Positions 49,893 through 58,929 of a DNA stretch of 64,000 nucleotides are shown here, piece after piece; positions within the stretch are counted from its first letter, which is position 1; each line of letters starts with the position of its first letter. Where the stretch lies: NCBI RefSeq assembly GCF_003337565.1, contig NZ_QPJL01000010.1, positions 1 to 64,000 on the forward strand, written 5' to 3'. Under the pieces are notes generated by a model. It saw only the letters and a program-made list of their open reading frames with translations, did no database searches and was not told the DNA's origin. This DNA comes from Paracoccus lutimaris. GTDB taxonomy: Bacteria; Pseudomonadota; Alphaproteobacteria; Rhodobacterales; Rhodobacteraceae. The position numbers were made by a program, and so were the translations under genes.

Positions 49893-49945
49893 CTGGTCGG
49901 AACTCTCGCAATCTGGCCTCATCCGTGGCATGATTCTGGCTCTAT
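49893..49945 (+). promoter_or_regulatory. Candidate TauR direct repeats upstream of tpa
   Basis: CTGG-led units start at 49893 (CTGGTCGGAA), 49913 (CTGGCCTCAT) and 49936 (CTGGCTCTAT), spaced 20 and 23 bases, about two helical turns. MocR-type regulators bind direct repeats at this spacing, and I recall CTGGAC-type repeats for TauR in Rhodobacter capsulatus. The match is partial. Confidence 0.4.
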
Positions 49946-50004
49946 CCTTGTGCGGCAAACAGGCGCAATCAGGATGAAACCATTGACCGCAGGAGCACGG
50001 CGCC

Positions 50005-51384
50005 ATGACGCTTGATCTGAACCCCAATGACATGTCCCATGTCATCGCCGCCGACCGCGAGCATGTCTGGCACCATCTCAGCCAGCACAAACAGTATGAA
50101 ACCATCGACCCGCGCGTCTATGTCGAGGGCAAGGGGATGCGGCTATGGGACGCCACCGGACGCGAGTTTCTGGACGCCGTCTCGGGCGGGGTCTGGACGG
50201 TCAATGTGGGCTACGGGCGCGAAAGCATCGCCAATGCGGTGCGCGACCAGCTCATCAAGCTGAACTATTACGCCGGCGCCGCCGGCACCGTGCCCGGCGC
50301 GATCTTTGCGCAAAAACTGATCGAAAAGATGCCGGGGCTGAGCCGGGTCTATTATTCGAACTCGGGCTCCGAGGCGAATGAAAAGGTCTACAAGATGGTG
50401 CGCCAGATCGCGGCCCGCCATCACGGCGGCAAGAAATGGAAGATCCTGTATCGCGATCGCGACTATCACGGCACCACCATCGGCACGCTGGCGACCTCGG
50501 GTCAGGATCAGCGGGCGATGCAATACGGCCCCTATCCCGACGGTTTCGTGCGCGTCCCGCATTGCCTTGAATACCGCAAGCAATGGGACGTGGAAAACTA
50601 TGGCGAGCGCGCGGCGGACGCGATCGAGGAAGTCATCCTGCGCGAAGGTCCCGACACCGTCGGCGCCATCGTGCTTGAGCCGGTGACCGCCGGCGGCGGC
50701 GTCATCACCCCTCCCGAGGGCTACTGGCAGCGCGTGCAGGAAATCTGCCGCAAATACGACATCCTTCTGCATATCGACGAAGTGGTCTGCGGCATCGGCC
50801 GCACCGGCACCTGGTTCGGCTATCAGCAATACGGGATCGAGCCGGATTTCGTCACCATGGCCAAGGGTGTCGCCTCGGGCTATGCGGCGATTTCCTGCAC
50901 CGTCACCACCGAGCGCGTCTTTGACATGTTCAAGGACGCGCCGCAGGACGGCATGAGCTTTTTCCGCGACATCTCGACCTTTGGCGGCTGCACCGCCGGT
51001 CCGGTCGCGGCCATCGAGAACATGCGCATCATCGAGGATGAGGGCCTGCTGGCCAACACCGTCGCCATGGGCAACCGGGTGATGGACAACCTGACCACGC
51101 TGATGGACAAGCACGCGGTCATCGGCGATGTGCGCGGCAAGGGCCTGTTCTGCGGCGCCGAACTGGTCTCGGACCGCAAGACCCGCGAGCCGATGGACGA
51201 GAAGAAGGTGCAGGCCGTGGTCGCCGAATGTCTGGCGCAAAACGTCATCATTGGCGCCACCAACCGCTCGCTTCCCGGCTTCAACAACACGCTCTGCCTG
51301 TCGCCGGCGCTGATCGCCACCGCCGATGACATCGACCGCATCACCAATGCCATCGACGTCGCGCTGACCCGCGTCTTTGCTTAA
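50005..51384 (+). CDS. tpa: Taurine:pyruvate aminotransferase
   Basis: A 459-residue class III PLP aminotransferase. SNSGSEANEKVYKMVRQIA, ILYRDRDYHGTTIGTL, LLHIDEVVCGIGRTG and the PLP lysine in VTMAKGVASGY are clear. The N-terminus LNPNDMSHVIAADREHVWHHL and GKGMRLWDATGREFLDAVSGG match Tpa of taurine degraders, which convert taurine to sulfoacetaldehyde and alanine. The regulator behind it supports this. A plain omega-amino-acid:pyruvate aminotransferase is the alternative. Confidence 0.88.
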   Translation: MTLDLNPNDMSHVIAADREHVWHHLSQHKQYETIDPRVYVEGKGMRLWDATGREFLDAVSGGVWTVNVGYGRESIANAVRDQLIKLNYYAGAAGTVPGAIFAQKLIEKMPGLSRVYYSNSGSEANEKVYKMVRQIAARHHGGKKWKILYRDRDYHGTTIGTLATSGQDQRAMQYGPYPDGFVRVPHCLEYRKQWDVENYGERAADAIEEVILREGPDTVGAIVLEPVTAGGGVITPPEGYWQRVQEICRKYDILLHIDEVVCGIGRTGTWFGYQQYGIEPDFVTMAKGVASGYAAISCTVTTERVFDMFKDAPQDGMSFFRDISTFGGCTAGPVAAIENMRIIEDEGLLANTVAMGNRVMDNLTTLMDKHAVIGDVRGKGLFCGAELVSDRKTREPMDEKKVQAVVAECLAQNVIIGATNRSLPGFNNTLCLSPALIATADDIDRITNAIDVALTRVFA

Positions 51385-51443
51385 GGCTTGATCCGCGGCG
51401 GCATTCCGGAAAAATTGACCCGGACGCCGCCGCGGATCCCCTG

Positions 51444-52922
51444 ATGCCCATTTCCCCCGACGCCTTCTTTCTGGACCGCAGCCCCGAGCGCGGCGCGGGC
51501 CTGCCCTTGCAGGTCCAGTTGCGCCGCCAGATCATCGCGGCGGTGACGGCGGGGCGGTTTCGCGCCGGCGAGAAGCTGCCCTCGACGCGCGCATTGGCCG
51601 ATCATCTGGGGGTGGCGCGGGTGACGGTGGCGCAGGCCTTCGCCGAGCTTGTCTCGACCGATTACCTGACCAGCCGGGACCGTTCGGGGCATTTCATCTC
51701 GGACCGGATCGAGCGCCGGATCGAGGCCGGCGACAGCCCCCCCGCCACCGGGCGTTTCGACTGGGACCGCCAGCTTGAACACCGCTACAGCCGCGCGCAG
51801 CGTTCGGACCGGACGCGGGACTGGCAACGCTATGGCTATCCCTTCATCTACGGGCAGGCCGATCCGGCGCTGGTCGATCATGCCGCCTGGCGCGATTGCG
51901 CCATGCGCGTGCTGGGCCGGCGCGAATTCGCCGCCGTCACCAGCGATCTTTACGACGCCGATGATGCCGAACTGGTCGATCACATCGCCCGCCAGATCCT
52001 GCCCCGGCGCGGCATCAGCGCCGGCCCCGATGAAATCCTGCTGACCATGGGGGCGCAGAACGCGCTGTGGCTGGTGACACAGCTTCTGCTGCGCCCCGGC
52101 GCCTCCTGCGCCATCGAGGACCCCTCATATCCCGGTCAGCGCGAGATCCTTTCGGCCAGCGGCGCCCGCGTCCTGCCGGTGCCGGTCGACCCGCAGGGCC
52201 TGCCGCCCGAAGCTGTGCCCCCCGGCATCGCAGCCGTTTTCACCACCGCCAGCCACCAATGCCCGACCAATTCGACCATGCCGCTCGCGCGCCGCAAGGC
52301 GCTGCTGGCGCGCGCGCAGGCGCAGGGTTTCGCCGTGGTCGAGGACGACTATGAATTCGAGATGTCCTTTGCCGGTGCGCCCTCGCCCGCGCTCAAGGCC
52401 ATCGACCGGGCGGGGGCGGTGATCTATGTCGGCTCATTCTCGAAATCGGTGTTTCCGGGGCTGCGGCTGGGCTATCTGGTCGCCGATCCCCGCTTCATCG
52501 CCGAGGCGCGCGCGCTGCGCGGCATGATGCTGCGCCATCCGCCCGGCCACATGCAGCGCACGCTGGCGCATTTCCTGTCGCTGGGCCATTACGACGCGCA
52601 GGCGAACCGCATGCGCCGCGCCTTTGCCCAGCGTCGCCGGATCATGCTTGAGGCCATCGCCGCCGAGGGGATGGAGTTGGCCTCGCCCGGCACCACCGGC
52701 GGTTCCAGCTTCTGGCTGGCGACGCCGCCCGGCATCGACGCGAAGGTCCTGACCGAGGTGCTCAAGACCCGCGACGTGCTCATCGAACCCGGCGCGGCAT
52801 TTTTCAGCGACCCGGCGCAGGGGCGCGGCTTTTACCGGCTGGCCTATTCCTCGATCCCGGCCGAGCGCATCCCCGAAGGCATCGCCCGCATCGCCCGGAC
52901 CATCCGCGACCTTCGTCCATGA
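51444..52922 (+). CDS. tauR: TauR-like MocR-family transcriptional regulator
   Basis: A 492-residue protein with an N-terminal GntR winged helix (RFRAGEKLPSTRALADHLGVARVTVAQAFAEL, about 40-70, in pieces) and a C-terminal class I aminotransferase-like domain: LLTMGAQNALWLVTQLLL, AIEDPSYPGQREIL, FTTASHQCPTNSTMPLARR, VVEDDYEFEM and the PLP lysine in YVGSFSKSVFPGLRLGY. Such proteins bind an amine-PLP complex. TauR activates tpa in Rhodobacter. It follows tpa by 59 bases; xsc, which normally completes the locus, is not here. Confidence 0.85.
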   Translation: MPISPDAFFLDRSPERGAGLPLQVQLRRQIIAAVTAGRFRAGEKLPSTRALADHLGVARVTVAQAFAELVSTDYLTSRDRSGHFISDRIERRIEAGDSPPATGRFDWDRQLEHRYSRAQRSDRTRDWQRYGYPFIYGQADPALVDHAAWRDCAMRVLGRREFAAVTSDLYDADDAELVDHIARQILPRRGISAGPDEILLTMGAQNALWLVTQLLLRPGASCAIEDPSYPGQREILSASGARVLPVPVDPQGLPPEAVPPGIAAVFTTASHQCPTNSTMPLARRKALLARAQAQGFAVVEDDYEFEMSFAGAPSPALKAIDRAGAVIYVGSFSKSVFPGLRLGYLVADPRFIAEARALRGMMLRHPPGHMQRTLAHFLSLGHYDAQANRMRRAFAQRRRIMLEAIAAEGMELASPGTTGGSSFWLATPPGIDAKVLTEVLKTRDVLIEPGAAFFSDPAQGRGFYRLAYSSIPAERIPEGIARIARTIRDLRP

Positions 52923-52926
52923 GAAA

Positions 52927-52946
52927 GGCCGCCCCGAGGGGCGGCC
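52927..52946. terminator. Terminator between tauR and madM
   Basis: GGCCGCCCC/GGGGCGGCC stem between convergent genes, followed on the minus strand by TTTCTC. Confidence 0.7.
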
Positions 52947-52953
52947 CATCCGC

Positions 52954-53718
52954 TTATCCGCCCATGACGGCACGGAAGATGAAATACATCAGCGACGGTC
53001 CAAGCAGGCAGCCAAGCCCGGTATAGAAGGTCGCCGTCATCGCGCCATAAGGCACCAGCCGCTTGTCGGTCGCGGCGAGGCCTCCGGCGACACCGCTGGT
53101 CGTGCCCATCAGCCCGCCATAGGCCATGGCCGATTTCGGATTGTTCAGTCCGATCAGCGGCGCGATGAAGGGCGTGCCGATCATCACCAGAACCGACTTG
53201 ATCAGGCCCGCCGCGACCGACAGCGCGATGATCTCGCTTGAGGCGCCCAGCGCCGTGCCGGTCACCGGGCCGACGATATAGGTCGCCGCACCCGCGCCCA
53301 GCGTGGTCATGCTGACTGCATCGCTATAGCCAAACATCAGCGCGACCACGCCGCCGACGATGAAGGACAGCACGATCCCCAGGATCAGCGAGACGACGCC
53401 CGTCACCCCGGCCTTGCGGATCAGCCCCAGATCGACACCGTAAGCGGTCGAGACGATGGCAAAGTCGCGCAGCATGGCGCCGCCCATGATGCCCATGCCA
53501 GCAAACAGCTCGAGATCGGCCATGCCCTTCTTGCCGCCGGTCATCACCCCGCCGACATAGGCCAGCACCAGCCCAAGGATGATCGCCACTGCCGAGCCGT
53601 GCAGCCGGCCATTGGTCAGGTGATGCGAGGCGTAATAGCTGACCCACATCATCAGGCCGACGATGACAAAGGCGAAAAGCAACCCGTTCTTGATCAGGAC
53701 TTCGGAAATCAGTTCCAT
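52954..53718 (-). CDS. madM: Malonate transporter subunit MadM
   Basis: A 254-residue membrane protein with about eight helices, starting ELISEVLIKNGLLFAFVIVG. Conserved GGKKGMADLELFAGMGIMGGAMLRDFA and PVTGTALGASSEIIALS fit MadM, one of two subunits of a sodium-dependent malonate carrier. One base separates it from madL. Confidence 0.92.
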   Translation of the reverse strand: MELISEVLIKNGLLFAFVIVGLMMWVSYYASHHLTNGRLHGSAVAIILGLVLAYVGGVMTGGKKGMADLELFAGMGIMGGAMLRDFAIVSTAYGVDLGLIRKAGVTGVVSLILGIVLSFIVGGVVALMFGYSDAVSMTTLGAGAATYIVGPVTGTALGASSEIIALSVAAGLIKSVLVMIGTPFIAPLIGLNNPKSAMAYGGLMGTTSGVAGGLAATDKRLVPYGAMTATFYTGLGCLLGPSLMYFIFRAVMGG

Positions 53719-53719
53719 C

Positions 53720-54115
53720 TCAGCCGGCCTCCTCTTCGGTGGTGGGGGGCAAGGGCTCGGACACGCCGCCGATGCGGGCGACGGCCGGGACCAGCGCCCA
53801 GCAGACCACCGTCGCCCCGACCCCGGCCAGAAGCGCGATCGGGCCGCCGGTCACGGCCGAGACCACATTCTGGGTCGCCGCCATGGCGACGACGATGGGG
53901 ATATACATCGCGCTCCAGTAAAGGACGCCCTGTTCGCTCAGCGGCGGGAACTTCCCGACGCGGCGCATCCAGTCGCTCAGCACGATCAGCAGCAGCATGG
54001 CGAAACCCACGCCGCCGACATTGGAATCGACGCCGAGAAGCGCGCCCAGAACATCGCCGACAATCATGCCCGCGATCAGACAACCCGCCAGAACGGCGGT
54101 GCCATAAATGATCAT
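53720..54115 (-). CDS. madL: Malonate transporter subunit MadL
   Basis: A 131-residue membrane protein with four helices: GTAVLAGCLIAGMIVGDVLG, GVGFAMLLLIVLSDWMRR, YWSAMYIPIVVAMAATQNVV, and a helix with WALVPAVARIGG. It pairs with MadM. ATG 54115 follows AGGGAGG. First of the carrier genes, in the same operon as matB and the decarboxylase. Confidence 0.92.
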   Translation of the reverse strand: MIIYGTAVLAGCLIAGMIVGDVLGALLGVDSNVGGVGFAMLLLIVLSDWMRRVGKFPPLSEQGVLYWSAMYIPIVVAMAATQNVVSAVTGGPIALLAGVGATVVCWALVPAVARIGGVSEPLPPTTEEEAG

Positions 54116-54182
54116 CTGGAAATCCTCCCTTGGGGATATCCGGGCGGGGCCTCCTCTGCCCCGTCACGCCCGGACAGAAAGT

Positions 54183-55691
54183 TCAGCGGTAAAGGTCGGC
54201 GTAGCTTTTGCGCAGCTCGGCCTTCTGGACCTTGCCCATGACATTGCGCGGCAGTTCCTCGACGAACAGGACGCGCTTGGGCTGCTTGTAGCGCGCCAGC
54301 TTGTCGGTGATGGCCGCGATGACCGCACGTTCATCGAGGCTTGCGCCCTTTTGCGGCACGACGATGGCGGTGACGCCCTCACCCAGATCGGGATGGGCAA
54401 GGCCGATCACGGCGCTTTCCACGACGCCGGGAATGTCGTCGATCAGGCTTTCGACCTCTTTCGGGTAGACGTTATAGCCGCCCGAGATCACCAGATCCTT
54501 GTCGCGCCCGACGATGCGCAGATAGCCATCCTCGCCGATCTGGCCCAGATCGCCGGTGATGAAGAAGCCGTCCTTGCGGAACTCGGACGCGGTCTTTTCC
54601 GGCATCTGCCAATAGCCCTGAAAGACGTTTGGGCCGCGCACCTCGATGGCGCCGATTTCGCCCTGCGGCAGCGGCCTGCCGGTCTCGCGCTCGGTCACGC
54701 GGATCTCGATGCCGGGCAATGCCATACCGACGGCACCGGGCTTGCGCGCGCCGTCATAGGGGTTGGTGGTGATCATGCAGGTCTCGGTCATGCCATAGCG
54801 CTCCAGAATGGCATGGCCGGTGCGTTCCTCGAAGGCGCGGTGATCCTCGGCCAGCAAAGGCGCCGAGCCGGAGACGAAAAGCCGCATCCCGGCGGTGGTG
54901 TCGCGACCCAGCCGGTCGGATTTCAGCAGCCGGGTATAAAAGGTCGGCACCCCCATCAGCACCGTCGCATTGGCCATCAGGCCGACGACCTCGTCACCGT
55001 CGAATTTCGTCAGCCAGATCATCGTGGCGCCAGTGACGATGGACATGTTCGCGGCGACGAACAGGCCATGGGTGTGAAAGATTGGCAGCGCGTGGATCAG
55101 CCGGTCATCGCCGGTATAGCGCCAGCTTTCCAGCAGCGCCGCGGTGTTCGAGGCAAGGTTGCCATGGGTCAGCACCGCGCCCTTGGAGCGCCCCGTCGTC
55201 CCCGAGGTGTAAAGGATCGCCGCCGGATCATCCATGCCGCGCGCCACGCTGTCCTTGCGCGGCGTGGCGGCTGCGGCCAGATCCATCAGGCTGCCCTCGC
55301 CCTTGCCGCCGAGGCTTTCGACACGCATGCCATCGCTTTCGCGAGCCTTGTGTTCGGTCAGCGTGGCCGGGGTGCAGACAAACACGCGCGGCGCGGCATC
55401 GCCCAGGAAATAGTCGATCTCGGCCCCGGTATAGGCGGTGTTCAGCGGCAGATAGACGCCCCCCACCTGCAAGGTCGCCAGATACAGGCAGATGGCCTCG
55501 GCGCTCTTGTCGGTCTGCACGGCCACGCGGTCGCCGGGCTGAACGCCGGCACCCGTCAGGACCGCCGCGAAGCGCTCGACCAAGACGCGGGCCTCGGCAT
55601 AGGTGATGTCGGGCTGGCCGGGACGCTCGAACAGCGCCTTGCCGGGATTGGCCTCGACCGAGGCGATAAAGCTTTGATGAATCGTCTGCAT
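54183..55691 (-). CDS. matB: Malonyl-CoA synthetase
   Basis: A 502-residue ANL-superfamily enzyme making malonyl-CoA from malonate, ATP and CoA. AMP-binding motifs: AAILYTSGTTGRSKGAVLTHGNL (in pieces, about 155), LERYGMTETCMITTNP, FFITGDLGQIGEDGYLRIVGR and the lysine in RNVMGKVQKAEL near the end. Position among malonate genes supports the substrate over other short-chain acids. Confidence 0.93.
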   Translation of the reverse strand: MQTIHQSFIASVEANPGKALFERPGQPDITYAEARVLVERFAAVLTGAGVQPGDRVAVQTDKSAEAICLYLATLQVGGVYLPLNTAYTGAEIDYFLGDAAPRVFVCTPATLTEHKARESDGMRVESLGGKGEGSLMDLAAAATPRKDSVARGMDDPAAILYTSGTTGRSKGAVLTHGNLASNTAALLESWRYTGDDRLIHALPIFHTHGLFVAANMSIVTGATMIWLTKFDGDEVVGLMANATVLMGVPTFYTRLLKSDRLGRDTTAGMRLFVSGSAPLLAEDHRAFEERTGHAILERYGMTETCMITTNPYDGARKPGAVGMALPGIEIRVTERETGRPLPQGEIGAIEVRGPNVFQGYWQMPEKTASEFRKDGFFITGDLGQIGEDGYLRIVGRDKDLVISGGYNVYPKEVESLIDDIPGVVESAVIGLAHPDLGEGVTAIVVPQKGASLDERAVIAAITDKLARYKQPKRVLFVEELPRNVMGKVQKAELRKSYADLYR

Positions 55692-55736
55692 GGTACCCTC
55701 TCTCCCCTTATGTCCTGATCCTGTCAGCGCATCTTG

Positions 55737-57062
55737 TCAGCGCGCCAGCACCGAGGCCAGCGGCGCGCCGGTCGCGATGGTCCCGTCGCGCATGAAAGCC
55801 TCGTGCTGGGTCTCGATGGCGACGGGATCGTAAAGATAGTTGATCATCAGCCCGTGGCCACGCTTGACGGCGCCCGGTGCCAGATCGGCCGGCCAGTTCA
55901 CCCGCCATGCGGCGGCGCCATTGCCCAGATGAAAGCGCGCCACCGGATCATAGGGCGCGCCCTTGCGCGACCTGGCTTCGGTGAAATAGCGCGCGGCGGC
56001 GGCCTCGACCTCGGGACGCAGACGCTCGACCTCGGCAGGATCGTTTTGCCAGCCGCCCTTTTCCAGCTCGGTCCGCAGTGCCACCGCACGGGAATCGGTC
56101 TCACCCGACAGCCAGGCGGCGAAACCCGGGGCCGGCGACAGGGTGACGAAGGTCTTGATCTGCGGCAGCTCGGCCTGCAGGACCGCGACCACCTGCTTGA
56201 TCAGCAGATTGCCGAACGAGACGCCCTTCAGCCCCGGCAGGCTGTTGTTGATCGAATAAAATACCGCGGTGTCGGCCTCGTCGGGGGCGTCGACGCGCGG
56301 TGCGGTCAGGATCGGCGCGATGGCGTCGGGAATGGCACGGGTCAACGCCACCTCGACAAAGATCAGCGGCTCATTCCCGGTCGCAGGATGGAAAAACGCA
56401 TAACAGCGGCGGTCGGCCTGATCCAGACGGCGGCGCAGATCGTCCCAGTCCGCGATCTGATGGACCGATTCATAGGCGATGATCTTTTCCAGAATCGCCG
56501 CCGGCGTCGACCAGTCGATCCGCTCAAGATAGAGGAAACCGCGATTGAACCACGAGCCCAGCAGATGCGCAAAATCGCTGTCGATGGGCGCAAGACTGGG
56601 ATTGGCGGCGATGGCCTTCAGCAGATCGGCACGCATCGCGACCAGTTTCAGCGTCGCGCCCGGCGCCATGTTCAGCCGCCGCAGCAGGGTCTGGCGGCGC
56701 GGCTCGACCGCCTCGAACAGGCTGGCCAGATTGGCGGCCGAAGGATCGGCGTCATAGGCGGCATAGGCTTTGCGGATCGGTTCGGGATCAGCCCCGAAAC
56801 GGTCGCGCAGCAGGGCAAAGAAGTCATGCTGCTTTTCGGCATCCAGCTCGGCATAGGCCGCCAGCGCCTGTTCGGCCACGGCGACGCGCGCCGCCTCGCC
56901 GATGCGGCCCATCAGCACGTCGCAGGCCGCCGCCAGCCGCTCGGCCGGCGGGCGCATCAGCAGGGTCTGCGCCGTCAGCTGATCCTTGCCCCGCCCGCGA
57001 CGCTCGGTACGGGTAATCGCCTGCACCAGATCGTTCAGGAATGCCAGATTGACCTTTGCCAT
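55737..57062 (-). CDS. matA: Malonyl-CoA decarboxylase
   Basis: A 441-residue decarboxylase of the eukaryotic MLYCD type: N-terminal helical domain (ERLAAACDVLMGRIG...), then the GNAT-like catalytic domain with CYAFFHPATGNEPLIFVEVAL, AVFYSINNSLPGLKGVSFG with the active Ser, and ARFHLGNGAAAWRVNW with the active His. It forms acetyl-CoA and CO2 from malonyl-CoA. With matB and madLM it completes growth on malonate. Start ATG 57062 follows AAGGAGGG. First gene of the operon, divergent from matR. Confidence 0.95.
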   Translation of the reverse strand: MAKVNLAFLNDLVQAITRTERRGRGKDQLTAQTLLMRPPAERLAAACDVLMGRIGEAARVAVAEQALAAYAELDAEKQHDFFALLRDRFGADPEPIRKAYAAYDADPSAANLASLFEAVEPRRQTLLRRLNMAPGATLKLVAMRADLLKAIAANPSLAPIDSDFAHLLGSWFNRGFLYLERIDWSTPAAILEKIIAYESVHQIADWDDLRRRLDQADRRCYAFFHPATGNEPLIFVEVALTRAIPDAIAPILTAPRVDAPDEADTAVFYSINNSLPGLKGVSFGNLLIKQVVAVLQAELPQIKTFVTLSPAPGFAAWLSGETDSRAVALRTELEKGGWQNDPAEVERLRPEVEAAAARYFTEARSRKGAPYDPVARFHLGNGAAAWRVNWPADLAPGAVKRGHGLMINYLYDPVAIETQHEAFMRDGTIATGAPLASVLAR

Positions 57063-57085
57063 GTCGTTCCCTCCTTACTGGGCAA

Positions 57086-57120
57086 TGTTGTACGTCAAAT
57101 ATCACATGTTGTATACATCA
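57086..57120. promoter_or_regulatory. Candidate MatR operators
   Basis: Two similar units, TGTTGTACGTCAAA (57086) and TGTTGTATACATCAAA (57107), lie 21 bases apart in the divergent promoter region. The second contains the palindrome TGTATACA typical of GntR/FadR-type sites. A long AT-rich tract follows toward matR. Confidence 0.5.
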
Positions 57121-57189
57121 AAACTTGATATGGACATTTTTTATTTCTTGATGGATAACTATCAGGAATAAATTCAAAGGTTCCGCAGC

Positions 57190-57855
57190 ATGCCCCATGC
57201 GCAAAAACCCACTGTGCAACACATCCGTGATGCACTGGAAAACGCGATCGTGGACGGCAAGTTTCTGCCCGGCGAGCGGCTGGACCCCGAGGCGCTGGCC
57301 ATGCGTTTTGGCTGTTCGCGCACGCCCATCCGCGAGGCGTTGCAGGCGCTCGAGGGCTCGGGACTGGTCAGCGTGCGCGCCAAGCGCGGCACTTTTGTCA
57401 CAAAACTGGGCGTGCCCGAACTGGCCGAGCGATTCGAGGTCATGGCCGAGCTTGAAGCGATGTGCGCCCGGCTGGCCGCCCGCCGCGCCTCGCCGCCCGA
57501 AATCGAAACCATCCGTGCCGCGCAAGCCGCCTGCATGCGCGCCGTGACCACAGGCGACAGCGACGCCTATTATTACGAAAACACCGCCTTCCATCACGCG
57601 ATCTATGCCGCGTCGCGCAATGCCTTTCTCGAGGCCGAGGCACTGCGCCTGCAAGCCATGCTGCAGCCCTATCGGCGGCGGCAATTGCAGTCCCGCGGCC
57701 GGATGAAGCGCTCTCTGGAAGAGCATCAGACCATCGTGGACCTGATTGCGGCGGGCGAGGCCGACGCCGCCGCCGCCGAGATGCGCAACCATGTCGTGAT
57801 CCAGGGCGACCGTTTCCACGATTTGGTGGCCTCGATCCGCATGGCGGACGCCTGA
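57190..57855 (+). CDS. matR: GntR-family regulator of the malonate genes
   Basis: A 221-residue FadR-subfamily regulator: winged helix DPEALAMRFGCSRTPIREALQALEGSGLVSV (in pieces; about 33-60) and an FCD domain (ERFEVMAELEAMCARLAA, YYYENTAFHHAIYAAS, EEHQTIVDLIAAGEADAA). Divergent from the mat operon with operator-like repeats between, as in rhizobial matR. Confidence 0.88.
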   Translation: MPHAQKPTVQHIRDALENAIVDGKFLPGERLDPEALAMRFGCSRTPIREALQALEGSGLVSVRAKRGTFVTKLGVPELAERFEVMAELEAMCARLAARRASPPEIETIRAAQAACMRAVTTGDSDAYYYENTAFHHAIYAASRNAFLEAEALRLQAMLQPYRRRQLQSRGRMKRSLEEHQTIVDLIAAGEADAAAAEMRNHVVIQGDRFHDLVASIRMADA

Positions 57856-58398
57856 GCGCAGGCTGGCGTTCGGCCCCGGAAATGCAGGCCGGCGATGACG
57901 AACGCCGCCCAGAACACCGTCTCAGCGACCATCAGCATGACTGCACCGCCGCTCAGGCCAAGCATCCGGACCAGCGACGTCTCGATTGCGACGGCGGCAA
58001 TGGCGATGGCTGCCAAAGTGCCGCAGATCACGACCGAGCCGCCGATCACCTCCGCGCAGCACCAGCTTCGCCCCGATAGGGCGCGTGGCGATCAGCCCAA
58101 GCAAGGATCGTCAGCACCGCCCCCGCCGCAGCCAGCGCGTTTGGACATGCCCGCGGCGCACTCAGCCTCTCGACCCAGATCCGCGCCACAGCCGCGCCAC
58201 GACCAGCCGCAGGATCCTGCCGGCGGTATCGAAACGAAACGACAACGGCGATGTTTCCTGTGATATTATAGGCAAAGCCTGCGCCCTTGCGCCCTGCCGG
58301 GCCGGAATGATAGACCGGGCGTCAAGTTCGCGGGCAGGCACGTCGCTGGCCCGCACCAGCCAAGCAACACCATGTTGATTCAAGGGGAAAGCACGCGC
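57856..58398. other. Gene-poor stretch upstream of fabA
   Basis: About 540 bases with no intact gene. Minus-strand frames give hydrophobic pieces (see the remnant entry). TATAAT occurs on the minus strand at 58270-58265. The last 30 bases lead into the fabA ribosome site AAGGGGAAAG. Confidence 0.5.
57880..58250 (-). pseudogene. Possible remnant of a small membrane protein
   Basis: Successive minus-strand frames give GLIATRPIGAKLVLRGG, then VIGGSVVICGTLAAIAIAAVA and SGGAVMLMVAETVFWAAFVI, as if one multi-helix protein had suffered frameshifts. The last frame has no stop before it enters matR antisense. No family recognised. Confidence 0.3.
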
Positions 58399-58908
58399 AT
58401 GACGATGACACGGACCAGCTTTGACAAGGAAGATCTGCTGGCCTGCGCCCGTGGCGAACTTTTCGGCCCCGGCAATGCGCAATTGCCCGAACCGCCGATG
58501 CTGATGATGGACCGCATCACCGATATCTCGGGCGACGCCGGACTGCACGGCAAGGGCCATGTCGTGGCCGAATTCGACATCCACCCCGACCTGTGGTTCT
58601 TTCCCTGCCACTTCCCCGGCAACCCGATTATGCCTGGCTGTCTGGGCCTTGACGGTCTGTGGCAACTGACCGGCTTCAACCTTGGCTGGCGCGGCTGGCA
58701 GGGTCGCGGCTATGCGCTTGGTGTGGGCGAGGTCAAGCTGACCGGCATGGTCCGCCCCGACCGCAAGATGCTGCGCTACTATGTCGACTTTACAAAGGCT
58801 GTTCAAACCCGTCGCCTGACCATGGGCGTCGCCGATGGCCGCGTCGAGGCCGACGGCGAAACCATCTATGAAGTCAAGGACATGAAAGTGGCCCTCTCGG
58901 CCGCCTGA
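58399..58908 (+). CDS. fabA: 3-hydroxydecanoyl-ACP dehydratase/isomerase FabA
   Basis: A 169-residue hotdog enzyme that dehydrates 3-hydroxydecanoyl-ACP and isomerises to the cis-3 product, the branch point to unsaturated fatty acids. It has [16 protein letters not shown], the active His in [19 protein letters not shown] (about 71) and catalytic Asp in the same stretch, and [20 protein letters not shown] 58399 starts the conserved region and follows AAGGGG. First gene of fabABI. Confidence 0.96.
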   Translation: MTMTRTSFDKEDLLACARGELFGPGNAQLPEPPMLMMDRITDISGDAGLHGKGHVVAEFDIHPDLWFFPCHFPGNPIMPGCLGLDGLWQLTGFNLGWRGWQGRGYALGVGEVKLTGMVRPDRKMLRYYVDFTKAVQTRRLTMGVADGRVEADGETIYEVKDMKVALSAA

Positions 58909-58929
58909 TCCATGCACAAGGAGCACGCC

